From positions 1 through 25,455 of the IMG/VR virus record IMGVR_UViG_3300046734_000276: a DNA stretch of 25,455 nt; one strand, given 5' to 3'. Origin of the DNA: a virus. The notes beneath the pieces were generated by a model that worked only from the letters and a program-made list of their open reading frames with translations, was not told the origin of the DNA and ran no database searches. Position numbers and translations under genes: made by a program. Positions 1-6,824 of the stretch are shown here, piece after piece. How positions within the stretch are numbered: position 1 is the stretch's first letter; each line of letters opens with the position of its first letter.

Positions 1-1702
1 TTTGTATTCCTGGACCTAAGTTATCAACTACCTCTACTCTGAATGGTAGGTGTGTTATATTTGCGACATCGTAACCTAATTCGTAATTTGCATCTGATGC
101 AGTGATTATAAATGAGTATGACGTTAAACTCTCGTAATCTAAAGAACTTGTTACTTGAACAAGGTCTATATATTTTGATACTCCAGTCGTACCAATTGTA
201 AATGAGAAGTGGTCAGTTCCTAAACTACCTGTTCTAATTGTTAGTGTATCACTATCGGTATCAGTAACATAGACTCTATATTGAGACTTAGTTTCAGCAG
301 ATGATGATTCATCTAAAGATGCGGTAAATGCCGTAATTGTATTTCCACTTACACCATCAATTCTAAAAGATGGTGCTGAGTTTGGGGTTACACGAATGTA
401 TATAGTTTTTTCAACTACATTATTTTGACCATCGGTTACTTTAATTAAGAATGGGTGTGAACCTGATCCTGGAGTATTATCAGTATTCATAGCTCTACTC
501 GAAGAAACCGTAGCTCTAACTACACCAGTAGTAGATACCTCAAAGAAGTTATCACTATACGAGTCTTGAACTGCCCACGTTTGTGTATCACCCGGAGTAA
601 CATCGGTTGCTATAAGTTGACCAATAAATGCACTACTGCCAGTAAATTCAGGAATTGTAAATCCATGTGACGTAATTACAGGTGGGTCACCAAATGAACC
701 ACCACCGCCACCACCACTACCAAAGCCACTCGATGCAGCGGATGCTGATACAGCAGTTCTAAAGAACACAGATGCTGTGTCTAAGAATACAGTAGCGTCA
801 CCAGTATTAGCACCACCACCAATTCCATCACCTGCAATAACTGATGTGATATCACCAGAACCACCACCGGCTCCAAATCCACTTGCAGCAGCAGATGCTG
901 AAATGTATGTATCGTCTATGATTGCTTGTACTTGTGCGGATGAGGATATATTACCACTTGCGTTAGCTAACTCTACCCAATTACCACCATGAGCGAAATA
1001 TGCTTTACCAGTTGCATGAACGTGAGCAAACATACCATGGTAACTTGCAGCATTTGGTAAGTCAGATAATTGAGAATAAACATTCCCAAAGAGGACTTTA
1101 TTACCACCCATGTCTAAATCAGCTGATGTGATTTGAGTTGAACTACTAATTAATCCACTTGGTACATTTGTTAGTTGTGTAAAATCAGATGTGCCACCAC
1201 CAGCACCAAACCCACTTTCAACAGCAGAACGAGATACTTCGGTATCAAAGTTTGTGATACTTGATGTATCAATCGAACCTGTAAATGAAGTTGCGGTAAT
1301 AGAGCCAGTTACATCTAAATCTGCACTTACTTTGTATTTACCACCCACAGTAGTCCATATGGATGAACCACCTCCACCACCTCCACCGGAAAGTGAGGAT
1401 AAGTCAACTGTATTACCTTCGGTAATTGTTAACTCATTACTTGCTTGATTAAACGAAAGAGTTTGAGAATCAGAACCAGTATCATCGGTTAAATTTTCCA
1501 ATGTATTAATTCTGCTATCGAATGATGCCGAATCATTTGGATATGTTACTTCTCTAAACCTATTATTAGCGGTTATAGCATTTTTTTGAAATGCTGAAAT
1601 AGTAGTAGGTTTATTAGTTATTTGTGTATAGCTAACCTGGCTGGATGCTGAAATAACTCCATAAAATGAACCACTAAATGAACCTGTGTAGTCAAATGAC
1701 AT
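1..1702 (-). CDS. Fibre-like structural protein, partial (C-terminus beyond left edge)
   Basis: The reading frame is open from an ATG at 1702 to the window edge, giving about 567 residues without a stop. GGAG lies 6-7 bases before the ATG and decides the start. The N-terminal half is Ser/Thr/Gly-rich with fibre-type phrases such as ITSADLDMGGNKV and HGMFAHVHATGKAYF. Three copies of a SGFGAGGG-like segment occur near residues 162, 270 and 322, followed by poly-Gly linkers. From about residue 337 there are beta-sandwich segments resembling cadherin or Ig-like repeats (PPVITSHGFTIPEF, FLIKVTDGQNNVVEKTIYI, then a second copy from NSAPSFRIDG). I infer a virion surface protein such as a fibre or decoration protein, possibly for host or glycan binding. 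It follows PhoH with a 59-base gap that holds a promoter-like motif. Exact role unknown. Confidence 0.75.
   Translation of the reverse strand, partial: MSFDYTGSFSGSFYGVISASSQVSYTQITNKPTTISAFQKNAITANNRFREVTYPNDSASFDSRINTLENLTDDTGSDSQTLSFNQASNELTITEGNTVDLSSLSGGGGGGGSSIWTTVGGKYKVSADLDVTGSITATSFTGSIDTSSITNFDTEVSRSAVESGFGAGGGTSDFTQLTNVPSGLISSSTQITSADLDMGGNKVLFGNVYSQLSDLPNAASYHGMFAHVHATGKAYFAHGGNWVELANASGNISSSAQVQAIIDDTYISASAAASGFGAGGGSGDITSVIAGDGIGGGANTGDATVFLDTASVFFRTAVSASAASSGFGSGGGGGGSFGDPPVITSHGFTIPEFTGSSAFIGQLIATDVTPGDTQTWAVQDSYSDNFFEVSTTGVVRATVSSSRAMNTDNTPGSGSHPFLIKVTDGQNNVVEKTIYIRVTPNSAPSFRIDGVSGNTITAFTASLDESSSAETKSQYRVYVTDTDSDTLTIRTGSLGTDHFSFTIGTTGVSKYIDLVQVTSSLDYESLTSYSFIITASDANYELGYDVANITHLPFRVEVVDNLGPGIQ
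697..1221 (-). repeat. Three SGFG-Gly linker repeats inside fibre gene
   Basis: Coding-strand copies at about 697-740, 862-896 and 1191-1221 each encode an Ala/Ser stretch, SGFG, then a poly-Gly run (for example SASAAASGFGAGGG). A further Gly run lies at about 1371-1390. They look like flexible hinges between repeated fibre segments, and like recombination-prone sites within the gene. Confidence 0.6.
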
Positions 1703-1735
1703 ATAAATCTCCGATAATTATCCGTTTCCTCAATA

Positions 1736-1743
1736 TATAAATA
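1736..1743 (-). promoter_or_regulatory. Late-promoter-like motif TATTTATA before fibre gene
   Basis: Coding strand ACTATTTATATA, 33 bases before the ATG at 1702 and after the PhoH stop. It is one of eight intergenic copies of TA(T/C)TTATA in the window. Promoter function is inferred from position and recurrence. Confidence 0.45.
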
Positions 1744-1761
1744 GTAACAAATTGATTAGAA

Positions 1762-2424
1762 CTATTGAATAGAGTATAATAATCTTAAAACCTCATCTAA
1801 CGATTCGTGTCTATGATTATCTTTCAAGGTAACAGTGTGTACAAATGTAGATTCTTTTAGTTTTGGTACATCATGAATAGCAGAGTCGTTATTGAATTTT
1901 AAATCAATTTGCTGACCATCTCCACATAATATCATTCGAGAGTTTTTACCCAATCTACCTAATACCATACCAAGTTGTTGTTTGGTTAAGTTTTGAAACT
2001 CATCTACTATAACAATTGAGTTGTCAAATGTTCTACCTCTAAAGTGTGATAGTGATACCAACTCAATACTCTCATCCTTTTCCATCTTTTCTAAAATGGC
2101 TGGTTTGTTATACACCTTTCTCATATTGGAACGAATTGGTACTAACCAAGGTTCCATCTTTTCTTCGAGTGAACCTGGTAGAAATCCATTATCCTCGTTA
2201 GAAACAGTTGGTCGTGTTATTACTATCTTATTTACTTCCCGTTTAAAGAACGAATCTAAAGCTATTTGAACTGCGACTAATGTTTTACCACTACCAGCCT
2301 TTCCTAAAACAAAACTAAATGGGTGTTTTCTAATCTCAGATTTTGTTAACTTTTGTTCGTCTGATAACGTTATTGAAAATTTTATATTCCCCTTCGGAAC
2401 TCTCTTTTCTGTATTCTCTGGCAT
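1762..2424 (-). CDS. phoH: PhoH-like ATPase
   Basis: 220 residues. A P-loop GKAGSGKT lies at residues 41-48, a Walker B segment IVIVDEFQN at 137-145 and GDGQQID at 168-174. With ITRPTVSNEDNGFLPG at 69-84, this is the signature of the PhoH family, a P-loop NTPase related to superfamily 1 helicase cores. The protein is a stand-alone ATPase domain without the extra N-terminal domain of longer bacterial PhoH proteins. PhoH is very common in marine phages, often listed as an auxiliary gene linked to phosphate stress, but its reaction in phages is not established. AAAGGA lies about 8 bases before the ATG. The gene sits downstream of the capsid gene and its terminator and has its own promoter-like motif at 2461-2468, so it may be transcribed separately from the head genes. 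Confidence 0.92.
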   Translation of the reverse strand: MPENTEKRVPKGNIKFSITLSDEQKLTKSEIRKHPFSFVLGKAGSGKTLVAVQIALDSFFKREVNKIVITRPTVSNEDNGFLPGSLEEKMEPWLVPIRSNMRKVYNKPAILEKMEKDESIELVSLSHFRGRTFDNSIVIVDEFQNLTKQQLGMVLGRLGKNSRMILCGDGQQIDLKFNNDSAIHDVPKLKESTFVHTVTLKDNHRHESLDEVLRLLYSIQ

Positions 2425-2460
2425 ACTCGATGTCCTTTACTAATATAACAATTACTTTAG

Positions 2461-2468
2461 TATAAGTA
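2461..2468 (-). promoter_or_regulatory. Late-promoter-like motif TACTTATA before phoH
   Basis: Coding strand GTCATACTTATACT, 36 bases before the phoH ATG and just downstream of the gp23 terminator. This is the expected place for a promoter that restarts transcription. Confidence 0.5.
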
Positions 2469-2481
2469 TGACTTGGGCAAT

Positions 2482-2507
2482 AAAAAAGGGGGACCGAAGT
2501 CCCCCTT
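2482..2507 (-). terminator. Rho-independent terminator after major capsid gene
   Basis: On the coding strand a perfect 9-bp stem (AAGGGGGAC paired with GTCCCCCTT) closes on a TTCG tetraloop and runs into a T tract (2482-2487). It lies 29 bases after the gp23 stop. The T tract is on the minus-strand side only, so it acts on leftward transcripts. Confidence 0.93.
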
Positions 2508-2535
2508 AATTTGGTTTTAATTTAAAAACGTACTA

Positions 2536-4134
2536 CTATGCGAGTGTTTCTAAACCATTAACGTATACCTTACCGTAGAACTCACCTCTTACCATTTGCT
2601 TAGCGTAACGTGTCATTACACCTTTTCTTGGAGTGAAGTTTGTTGGGTCATATACCAACGGAGTCATGATTAATGGAATGTATGGAGCGTAAACTGCGCC
2701 AGTTTCCAAGAATTGAGCACCCTTGAAGCCCATCAATACGACATTAGATGTCAAATATGGGTTTTTGTATACTTGGTAACGATTCGCGAATGAACCTACT
2801 TGAGATACACCCATTGCGAATTGCATATCAGCACCAGTACCATTAGCAGCAAATCCTGGGATTGATTCCAAGATAGTTGCAACGTCAGGAGAAACTACCA
2901 TAAAGTTAGCTCCACCTCTCATGGTCTTAGCATGAATTTGGTTAGATACTCTCTGAAGAACAGTACCAAGAGTTTGGAACCATTGTTGTTGAGTGTAACG
3001 TTGTACGTCATTTGCTGCAGGTGCAGTAAATGCTGAACCATTCCATGAAGAACCTACTTTAGCAGACCAGTGACCTTCAGTCAATGCGTTTTCCATCAAC
3101 ATATCTAAGATTTCGAGGTCGATTTCTTGAGATACGTATTCAGACAACATTGAAGTCAATTCAGCTTCAGCATCAATACTATGGTAAGCGTTCAAATCTT
3201 GAGCGAATTCCGGCGTCCATTGTGCTTTCAACTTACGAGTCTTAGCAACGATTGGCACAGAGCGTAGCTCTACGTTCAATTCTGGAATACCTATGTCAGC
3301 ACCAGTTGTGTCTTCGAAGTCACCACGAGTGATGTCAGTTGGTTGTTTCTGATATTTAACAGTTACATTACCAAAGTCAGTATCACGAGCAACGAATACG
3401 ATGTTTTCACCAGCTAAACGAGTGTACTCAGCGTAGTACTCGTCAACACCTTCAAGTGAGAATGCACGTGCACCTTCACTATCGAAGTTTGCGATAGACG
3501 CAGTTTGAATAGCAACAGTTACGAGGTCAGCATCGTGAACAGCCCATACTGATTGAGAGAATGCTGAATCATAGTTGATATCAGACATACCCAAAGATGC
3601 AGTAGCGTAAGCGTTTGCACCAACTGAAGTAGCTAATGCTTGAGCAGCAGACTCATCTTCATTGATAGAGTATCCGAAACGACCTGCACCATAAAGACCT
3701 TCAGAAACATCACCAGCAACTTCGGTAACACCGAATACTGAGTCAGTTTGTGAATTTTTACCAGCACCAGTTTCGAAACCTGGCTGAGCAGTACCATACT
3801 TGAAGTCAAGATAGAATACAAGACCTGAAGGTAGGTTCATTGGTTGTACTGAGACGAATTCTTTTGCAGCGATTTCGCTGAAGATACGTCTTACTAATGG
3901 AAGAGCGACACCGGCCCACTCTTCAGAGTTTGCAGCAGTACCTGTGCTTGATGCTTCAGATACTAATTGCTTTGCTTGGTTTTCCAACAATGTAGCAATA
4001 CTTGCTCTTTCGAAGTCAGCGTCAACGCCTTCCAAAAGACCAGTTTTTTCCCACTTGGCTACAAGGCCTTTAGCCTCTTCGCTCATTTTTTTGTTGAAAC
4101 CAGCAGATTCGTTTAATAGAGAATTTGTGTTCAT
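2536..4134 (-). CDS. 23: Major capsid protein, T4 gp23-like
   Basis: 532 residues, close to the 521 of T4 gp23. The segment VRRIFSEIAAKEFVSVQPMN at about 81-100, followed by PSGLVFYLDFKYG, matches the conserved gp23 core in which IPNLIAFDICGVQPMN-type sequence precedes the HK97-fold body. Near residue 60 the sequence QLVSE/ASS is in the same place and form as the T4 maturation cut (FLTE/A after residue 65), so residues 1-60 are probably a propeptide removed by gp21. A second LNE/S occurs at residues 7-10. AAAGGA lies about 9 bases before the ATG. The gene follows scaffold gp22 by 30 bases and ends at a strong hairpin terminator, as expected for the most abundant late product. No separate vertex paralogue (gp24) is seen in the window. 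Confidence 0.95.
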   Translation of the reverse strand: MNTNSLLNESAGFNKKMSEEAKGLVAKWEKTGLLEGVDADFERASIATLLENQAKQLVSEASSTGTAANSEEWAGVALPLVRRIFSEIAAKEFVSVQPMNLPSGLVFYLDFKYGTAQPGFETGAGKNSQTDSVFGVTEVAGDVSEGLYGAGRFGYSINEDESAAQALATSVGANAYATASLGMSDINYDSAFSQSVWAVHDADLVTVAIQTASIANFDSEGARAFSLEGVDEYYAEYTRLAGENIVFVARDTDFGNVTVKYQKQPTDITRGDFEDTTGADIGIPELNVELRSVPIVAKTRKLKAQWTPEFAQDLNAYHSIDAEAELTSMLSEYVSQEIDLEILDMLMENALTEGHWSAKVGSSWNGSAFTAPAANDVQRYTQQQWFQTLGTVLQRVSNQIHAKTMRGGANFMVVSPDVATILESIPGFAANGTGADMQFAMGVSQVGSFANRYQVYKNPYLTSNVVLMGFKGAQFLETGAVYAPYIPLIMTPLVYDPTNFTPRKGVMTRYAKQMVRGEFYGKVYVNGLETLA

Positions 4135-4164
4135 CTTATTAATCCTTTTCTTTTAGTTTTTTAA

Positions 4165-5205
4165 TTATTTAATTAAACCAGCAAGCTTCTTAAATCTATC
4201 AGCAACAGCATTACCTTCAGAAATGATTTCTTTCTTAGGTGCAGTCGATGCCATAGGCTTAGACGCTAGTGATTCTTTTACAACTGTTTTTGGTTTTCTT
4301 GCAACATTCAAGTTTTCACCCAATGTAGCGAATACCAATTTTACTTCTCTCAAAGATTCAGCTCTATCGAAGTTTTCGATGACTTTCATCTTCTGACCTT
4401 CGTTCAAGTCGAATGTTCTGAACAACTTGTTAGTGTAAAGAAGTTTAGCATTCAATAAGTTTACCTCATTGATAGTACCTCTCAACGACTCGATAGTAGC
4501 ATATGCTTCTTCCAATTCCGTTGATTCTTCTACTTCTTCAACTTCTTCCGATTCGTAAGTTTCTTCAACTTCTTCTTCTTCAGACATTTCTTTCAAAGTA
4601 GAAATGATTTCTTCCAAAGAAAGTTCTTCGTCAAGTTCTTCCGACTCTTCAACTTCTTCTTCTGATTCCATTACTTCTTCAACTTTTTCAGTTTCTTCAA
4701 CTTCTTCTTCGTCTAAATCTTCACCTTCCATAGCAGCTTCAAGTTCAGCGATTACTGATTCAAGGTCGAGTTCATCTTCTTCCTCTTCATCCATCATCTC
4801 TTCTACTTCATCTTCTACTTCAGCTTCGTCTTCAGCTTCTTCGTCAGCTTCTTCTTCAGCTTCTTCTTCAGAATGCATTTCCTCTTCGTGAGAATCGATT
4901 TCGTCAGAAGCGATATCAGCTACCTCTTCTTCTTCATCTGATTCTAACTCTTCTTCCATTTCTTCCTCTTCAGAAACTTCATCTTCCATTTCAGAAACTT
5001 CGTCATCCGTTTCGGATTTCATCATTTCTTCCATTTCTTCTTCAACTTCTTCTTCTTCATCTAACTCTTCAGCTAGTTTATGAGAAAGCATAGATTGGAG
5101 TTTTGGAGTAAATGCCTCTTCGAGAGCCATTTTTGCGTTTGCTAATGCAGTTTCTTTTACGGCTTTAGCATCGGCGATTGCTTCTTTTAACAAATCTGAT
5201 TTCAT
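4165..5205 (-). CDS. 22: Prohead core scaffold protein, T4 gp22-like
   Basis: 346 residues, longer than T4 gp22 (269). An N-terminal helix (MKSDLLKEAIADAKAVKETA) is followed by an almost uninterrupted Glu/Asp tract, about residues 45-233, then a mixed helical segment and the C-terminal end AVADRFKKLAGLIK. Assignment rests on its position between gp21 and gp23, its extreme acidity and this terminal pattern, which fits the T4-type core protein that templates the shell and is then degraded by gp21. Sites VKE/S (about 311) and ISE/G (about 330), with many V/L-x-E tripeptides in the acidic tract, fit protease digestion. The start has the best Shine-Dalgarno in the window, AGGAGG. A structured leader of about 150 bases precedes it. 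Confidence 0.85.
   Translation of the reverse strand: MKSDLLKEAIADAKAVKETALANAKMALEEAFTPKLQSMLSHKLAEELDEEEEVEEEMEEMMKSETDDEVSEMEDEVSEEEEMEEELESDEEEEVADIASDEIDSHEEEMHSEEEAEEEADEEAEDEAEVEDEVEEMMDEEEEDELDLESVIAELEAAMEGEDLDEEEVEETEKVEEVMESEEEVEESEELDEELSLEEIISTLKEMSEEEEVEETYESEEVEEVEESTELEEAYATIESLRGTINEVNLLNAKLLYTNKLFRTFDLNEGQKMKVIENFDRAESLREVKLVFATLGENLNVARKPKTVVKESLASKPMASTAPKKEIISEGNAVADRFKKLAGLIK
4507..5073 (-). repeat. 22: Low-complexity GAA-rich tract coding poly-acidic scaffold segment
   Basis: About 570 bases are dominated by GAA/GAG/GAT codons, seen as ttc/ttct repeats on the plus strand. They encode the Glu/Asp-rich middle of the scaffold. Such tracts change length by slippage. The opposite strand shows a poly-Ser open frame here that is only the shadow of these codons. 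Confidence 0.8.
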
Positions 5206-5356
5206 TTGTTACCTCCTAAATTAAACTTTTGGATAATAAGATTATTTTAAATCTTAATAGAATATAATAATATAATATGAATCACTCATTAGATTGGAGT
5301 GATATTAATTTACAATAAGTATGTAAATTTTACAATAAACGATAAAGTGTTTACTA
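5206..5356 (-). promoter_or_regulatory. Structured 151-base leader before scaffold gene
   Basis: This is the longest gene-free gap in the window. It holds a degenerate promoter-like motif TACTTATT at 5314-5321 flanked by a 7-bp inverted repeat (5307-5313 with 5323-5329), a direct repeat TTTACAATAA (plus strand, 5309-5318 and 5329-5338), a 7-bp inverted repeat (5281-5287 with 5297-5303), a 6-bp one (5237-5242 with 5251-5256), and AGGAGG just before the gp22 ATG. No short coding frame with a credible start is apparent. A role in tuning scaffold expression is inference. Confidence 0.45.
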
Positions 5357-5614
5357 TTATCTTGCTTCTTGTTGTCTACGGACCCAATCAGCTCGTCTAG
5401 CATCATTCATTTGTTTACGTTTACGTGTAGTCGGTTTAGTGTATTCCCTATTTTGCTTGATAAGGTCAATTACACCATTATCTTTCATAATACGTTTCCA
5501 CTTTCTAAGTGCTGCTTCAATGTTATTATTAATAACCTTTACACCATTAGCATGACCATATAGGAATAACTCCTCACGTTCTTTTCTTACTTTTTTTTCT
5601 CGTTTGTATGACAT
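5357..5614 (-). CDS. rpsU: Phage-encoded ribosomal protein bS21
   Basis: 85 residues. From about residue 25 the sequence follows the bS21 pattern: a short beta-like start (VKVINN), the helix NIEAALRKWKRIMKDNGVID, then NREYTKPTTRKRKQ and a basic C-terminal helix. In bacteria bS21 binds the small-subunit platform near the 3' end of 16S rRNA, next to the anti-Shine-Dalgarno sequence. The first 24 residues (MSYKREKKVRKEREELFLYG) are an extra basic/acidic extension not usual in bacterial bS21. Viral bS21 genes are known from marine and freshwater phages. No Shine-Dalgarno is visible: the bases before the ATG are nearly all A/T, although many neighbours have GGAG or AAGGA. The gene lies inside the head cassette with its own promoter-like motif at 5665-5672, pointing to late expression. 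Confidence 0.88.
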   Translation of the reverse strand: MSYKREKKVRKEREELFLYGHANGVKVINNNIEAALRKWKRIMKDNGVIDLIKQNREYTKPTTRKRKQMNDARRADWVRRQQEAR

Positions 5615-5631
5615 ATATTTTATTTAATAAA

Positions 5632-5663
5632 CAAAAAACACCCATCGAACTAACGATAGGTGT
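5632..5663 (-). terminator. Hairpin terminator between 52-residue gene and bS21
   Basis: On the coding strand ACACCTATCG pairs with CGATGGGTGT (10 bp with one G-U), loop of six, followed by a run of six T and GTTT. It should stop transcripts arriving from the gp21 region. It sits immediately downstream of the motif at 5665-5672, so a transcript starting about 10 bases after that motif would lack an intact left arm. Confidence 0.8.
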
Positions 5664-5664
5664 C

Positions 5665-5672
5665 TATAAATA
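5665..5672 (-). promoter_or_regulatory. Late-promoter-like motif TATTTATA before bS21
   Basis: Coding strand ACACTATTTATAGACA, 50 bases before the bS21 ATG and directly abutting the terminator hairpin at 5632-5663. One of eight intergenic copies. Confidence 0.45.
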
Positions 5673-5688
5673 GTGTTTGTAAAGTTAA

Positions 5689-5847
5689 TTAAGACATTTT
5701 ATCTAAACCATCTTTAAAATCAGATATAAGATTTCCAAATTCTTTTTGTTTATCGGCTGGTAACCTCTTAATCTTTTTAAGGTTCTTTTTGATAAATGAT
5801 GAAAAATCAACACTTATTTCTTGAAGTCGTTCTAAATCACGATTCAT
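5689..5847 (-). CDS. Small hypothetical protein (52 aa)
   Basis: The ATG at 5847 shares its A with the TAA stop of the upstream gene (TAATG), a typical coupled start. The frame runs 52 codons to a TAA at 5689. The product is charged and predicted helical: it begins MNRDLERLQEISVDFSSFIK and ends FKDGLDKMS, with a Lys-rich centre (KKNLKKIKRLP). No family is recognised. Codon use resembles the neighbours, and it fills a gap of about 180 bases that would otherwise be empty in a tightly packed cluster. It lies between the 325-residue core-like protein and the terminator before bS21, so it is probably the last gene of the gp21 transcript. A small head-core component is possible, as T4 has such proteins (gp67, gp68) in this region, but no similarity was established. 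Confidence 0.65.
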   Translation of the reverse strand: MNRDLERLQEISVDFSSFIKKNLKKIKRLPADKQKEFGNLISDFKDGLDKMS

Positions 5848-6824
5848 TATTTCTTAACCTTACCTTTTTTGATATCTCTTTCAAGTTCTTCTGCAGCTCT
5901 TAATACATCTACAACTGATATATTAATTGGTACTTGACGATATTTTGATATTTTACGAACTGCCAACATCACAATTCTTTTTTCTTCGCTAGAAGCACCT
6001 TCTCCAATAATATCTTCGGTTACTGATTCAAAGTAAAGGTCAGACATCTTATCTTGAAGTTTAGGGTTTTTAAAATCAAACTGATACTTTTCCATTGCTC
6101 TTCTGGCTTTCAATGCCGATTTAGCAGCAACTACAAAGTATCCTTTTTTAGAACCACCTAATTTCTTTTGTAGTTTATTTGCTTGGTCTTTAGTACCAAT
6201 ACCCTTTTGGTTTCCCTTTGGGTCTATTATTGAGTATTTGTTTTCACTTAGTATATCAGTTAGTTTCATTGACGATTCTTCATTTACAGATTCTTTAGCG
6301 AATTCTTTAGCGTTTTCCTTGTCGTCCTTATCAACGTCTTTTACTGGAAATTCTTTACCATCTACTTCGAACTCATCATCACCATTAGCAATTGCTTTCG
6401 CTCTTGCAGCGCCGAATTCGTTACCTTCTTTGATTTCGTAATACTTACCAAGAACTTCGCCCATCTCATCGTAACAAGACTCAAGTCTTTGTTGTAGGGT
6501 ATTTACTTCTTTGATTGTATTAGTAAATACTTTGAATGACTCATTCATAGACTTCATGTGTCTACCAACAGTTACCTTGTCAAACCAATCTCCAGTTTCC
6601 TCAAGAGTTACCTTGTGTGCAGTCTCTACAATACCTTTAATAGATTCGTATACTTCTGCCAAATTACCTGAACGGTAGATTGACTCACCGAATTTCTTGT
6701 ATTCAGAAACAGCTTTAAGGAATTCACGCTTTTCTTCGTTAGTCATTCCCTTTTGGGTTTCTTCATCGTTTATCTTCATACGTTTGTATGTAGATTCGTT
6801 TAGTAGTTCTTTTAAATTTTTCAT
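5847..6824 (-). CDS. Putative head-core/internal protein with capsid-targeting-like leader
   Basis: 325 residues. The first ten (MKNLKELLNE, then STYK) match the form and length of the T4 internal-protein leader (MKTYQEFIAE/A), which directs proteins into the prohead and is cut by gp21. Residues 11-180 are helical and charged. At 182 (SVNE/E) a new segment starts with MKLTDILSENKYSI, which itself resembles the leader, suggesting an old fusion of two packaged proteins. Residues 195-270 contain YFVVAAKSALKARRAMEKYQ and end LYFESVTE/D. This module is repeated in the 289-residue protein at 13495-14364. Residues 275-325 are a short basic tail. The ATG shares its A with the gp21 stop (TAATG) and has GGAG before it. 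Function is inferred from position between gp21 and gp22 and from the sites; it could simply be a scaffold partner. Confidence 0.6.
   Translation of the reverse strand: MKNLKELLNESTYKRMKINDEETQKGMTNEEKREFLKAVSEYKKFGESIYRSGNLAEVYESIKGIVETAHKVTLEETGDWFDKVTVGRHMKSMNESFKVFTNTIKEVNTLQQRLESCYDEMGEVLGKYYEIKEGNEFGAARAKAIANGDDEFEVDGKEFPVKDVDKDDKENAKEFAKESVNEESSMKLTDILSENKYSIIDPKGNQKGIGTKDQANKLQKKLGGSKKGYFVVAAKSALKARRAMEKYQFDFKNPKLQDKMSDLYFESVTEDIIGEGASSEEKRIVMLAVRKISKYRQVPINISVVDVLRAAEELERDIKKGKVKK

Noticed and set aside
777-1448. Plus-strand Pro-rich open frames
   Set aside because: Shadows of the Gly-rich hinge segments of the fibre gene on the minus strand.
4604-4891. Plus-strand poly-Ser open frame
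   Set aside because: It is the opposite-strand shadow of the GAA-rich acidic tract of the scaffold gene; composition explains the lack of stops.
5281-5303. Inverted repeat as a terminator after bS21
   Set aside because: The stem is only 7 bp with a 9-base loop and has no T run after it on the minus strand.
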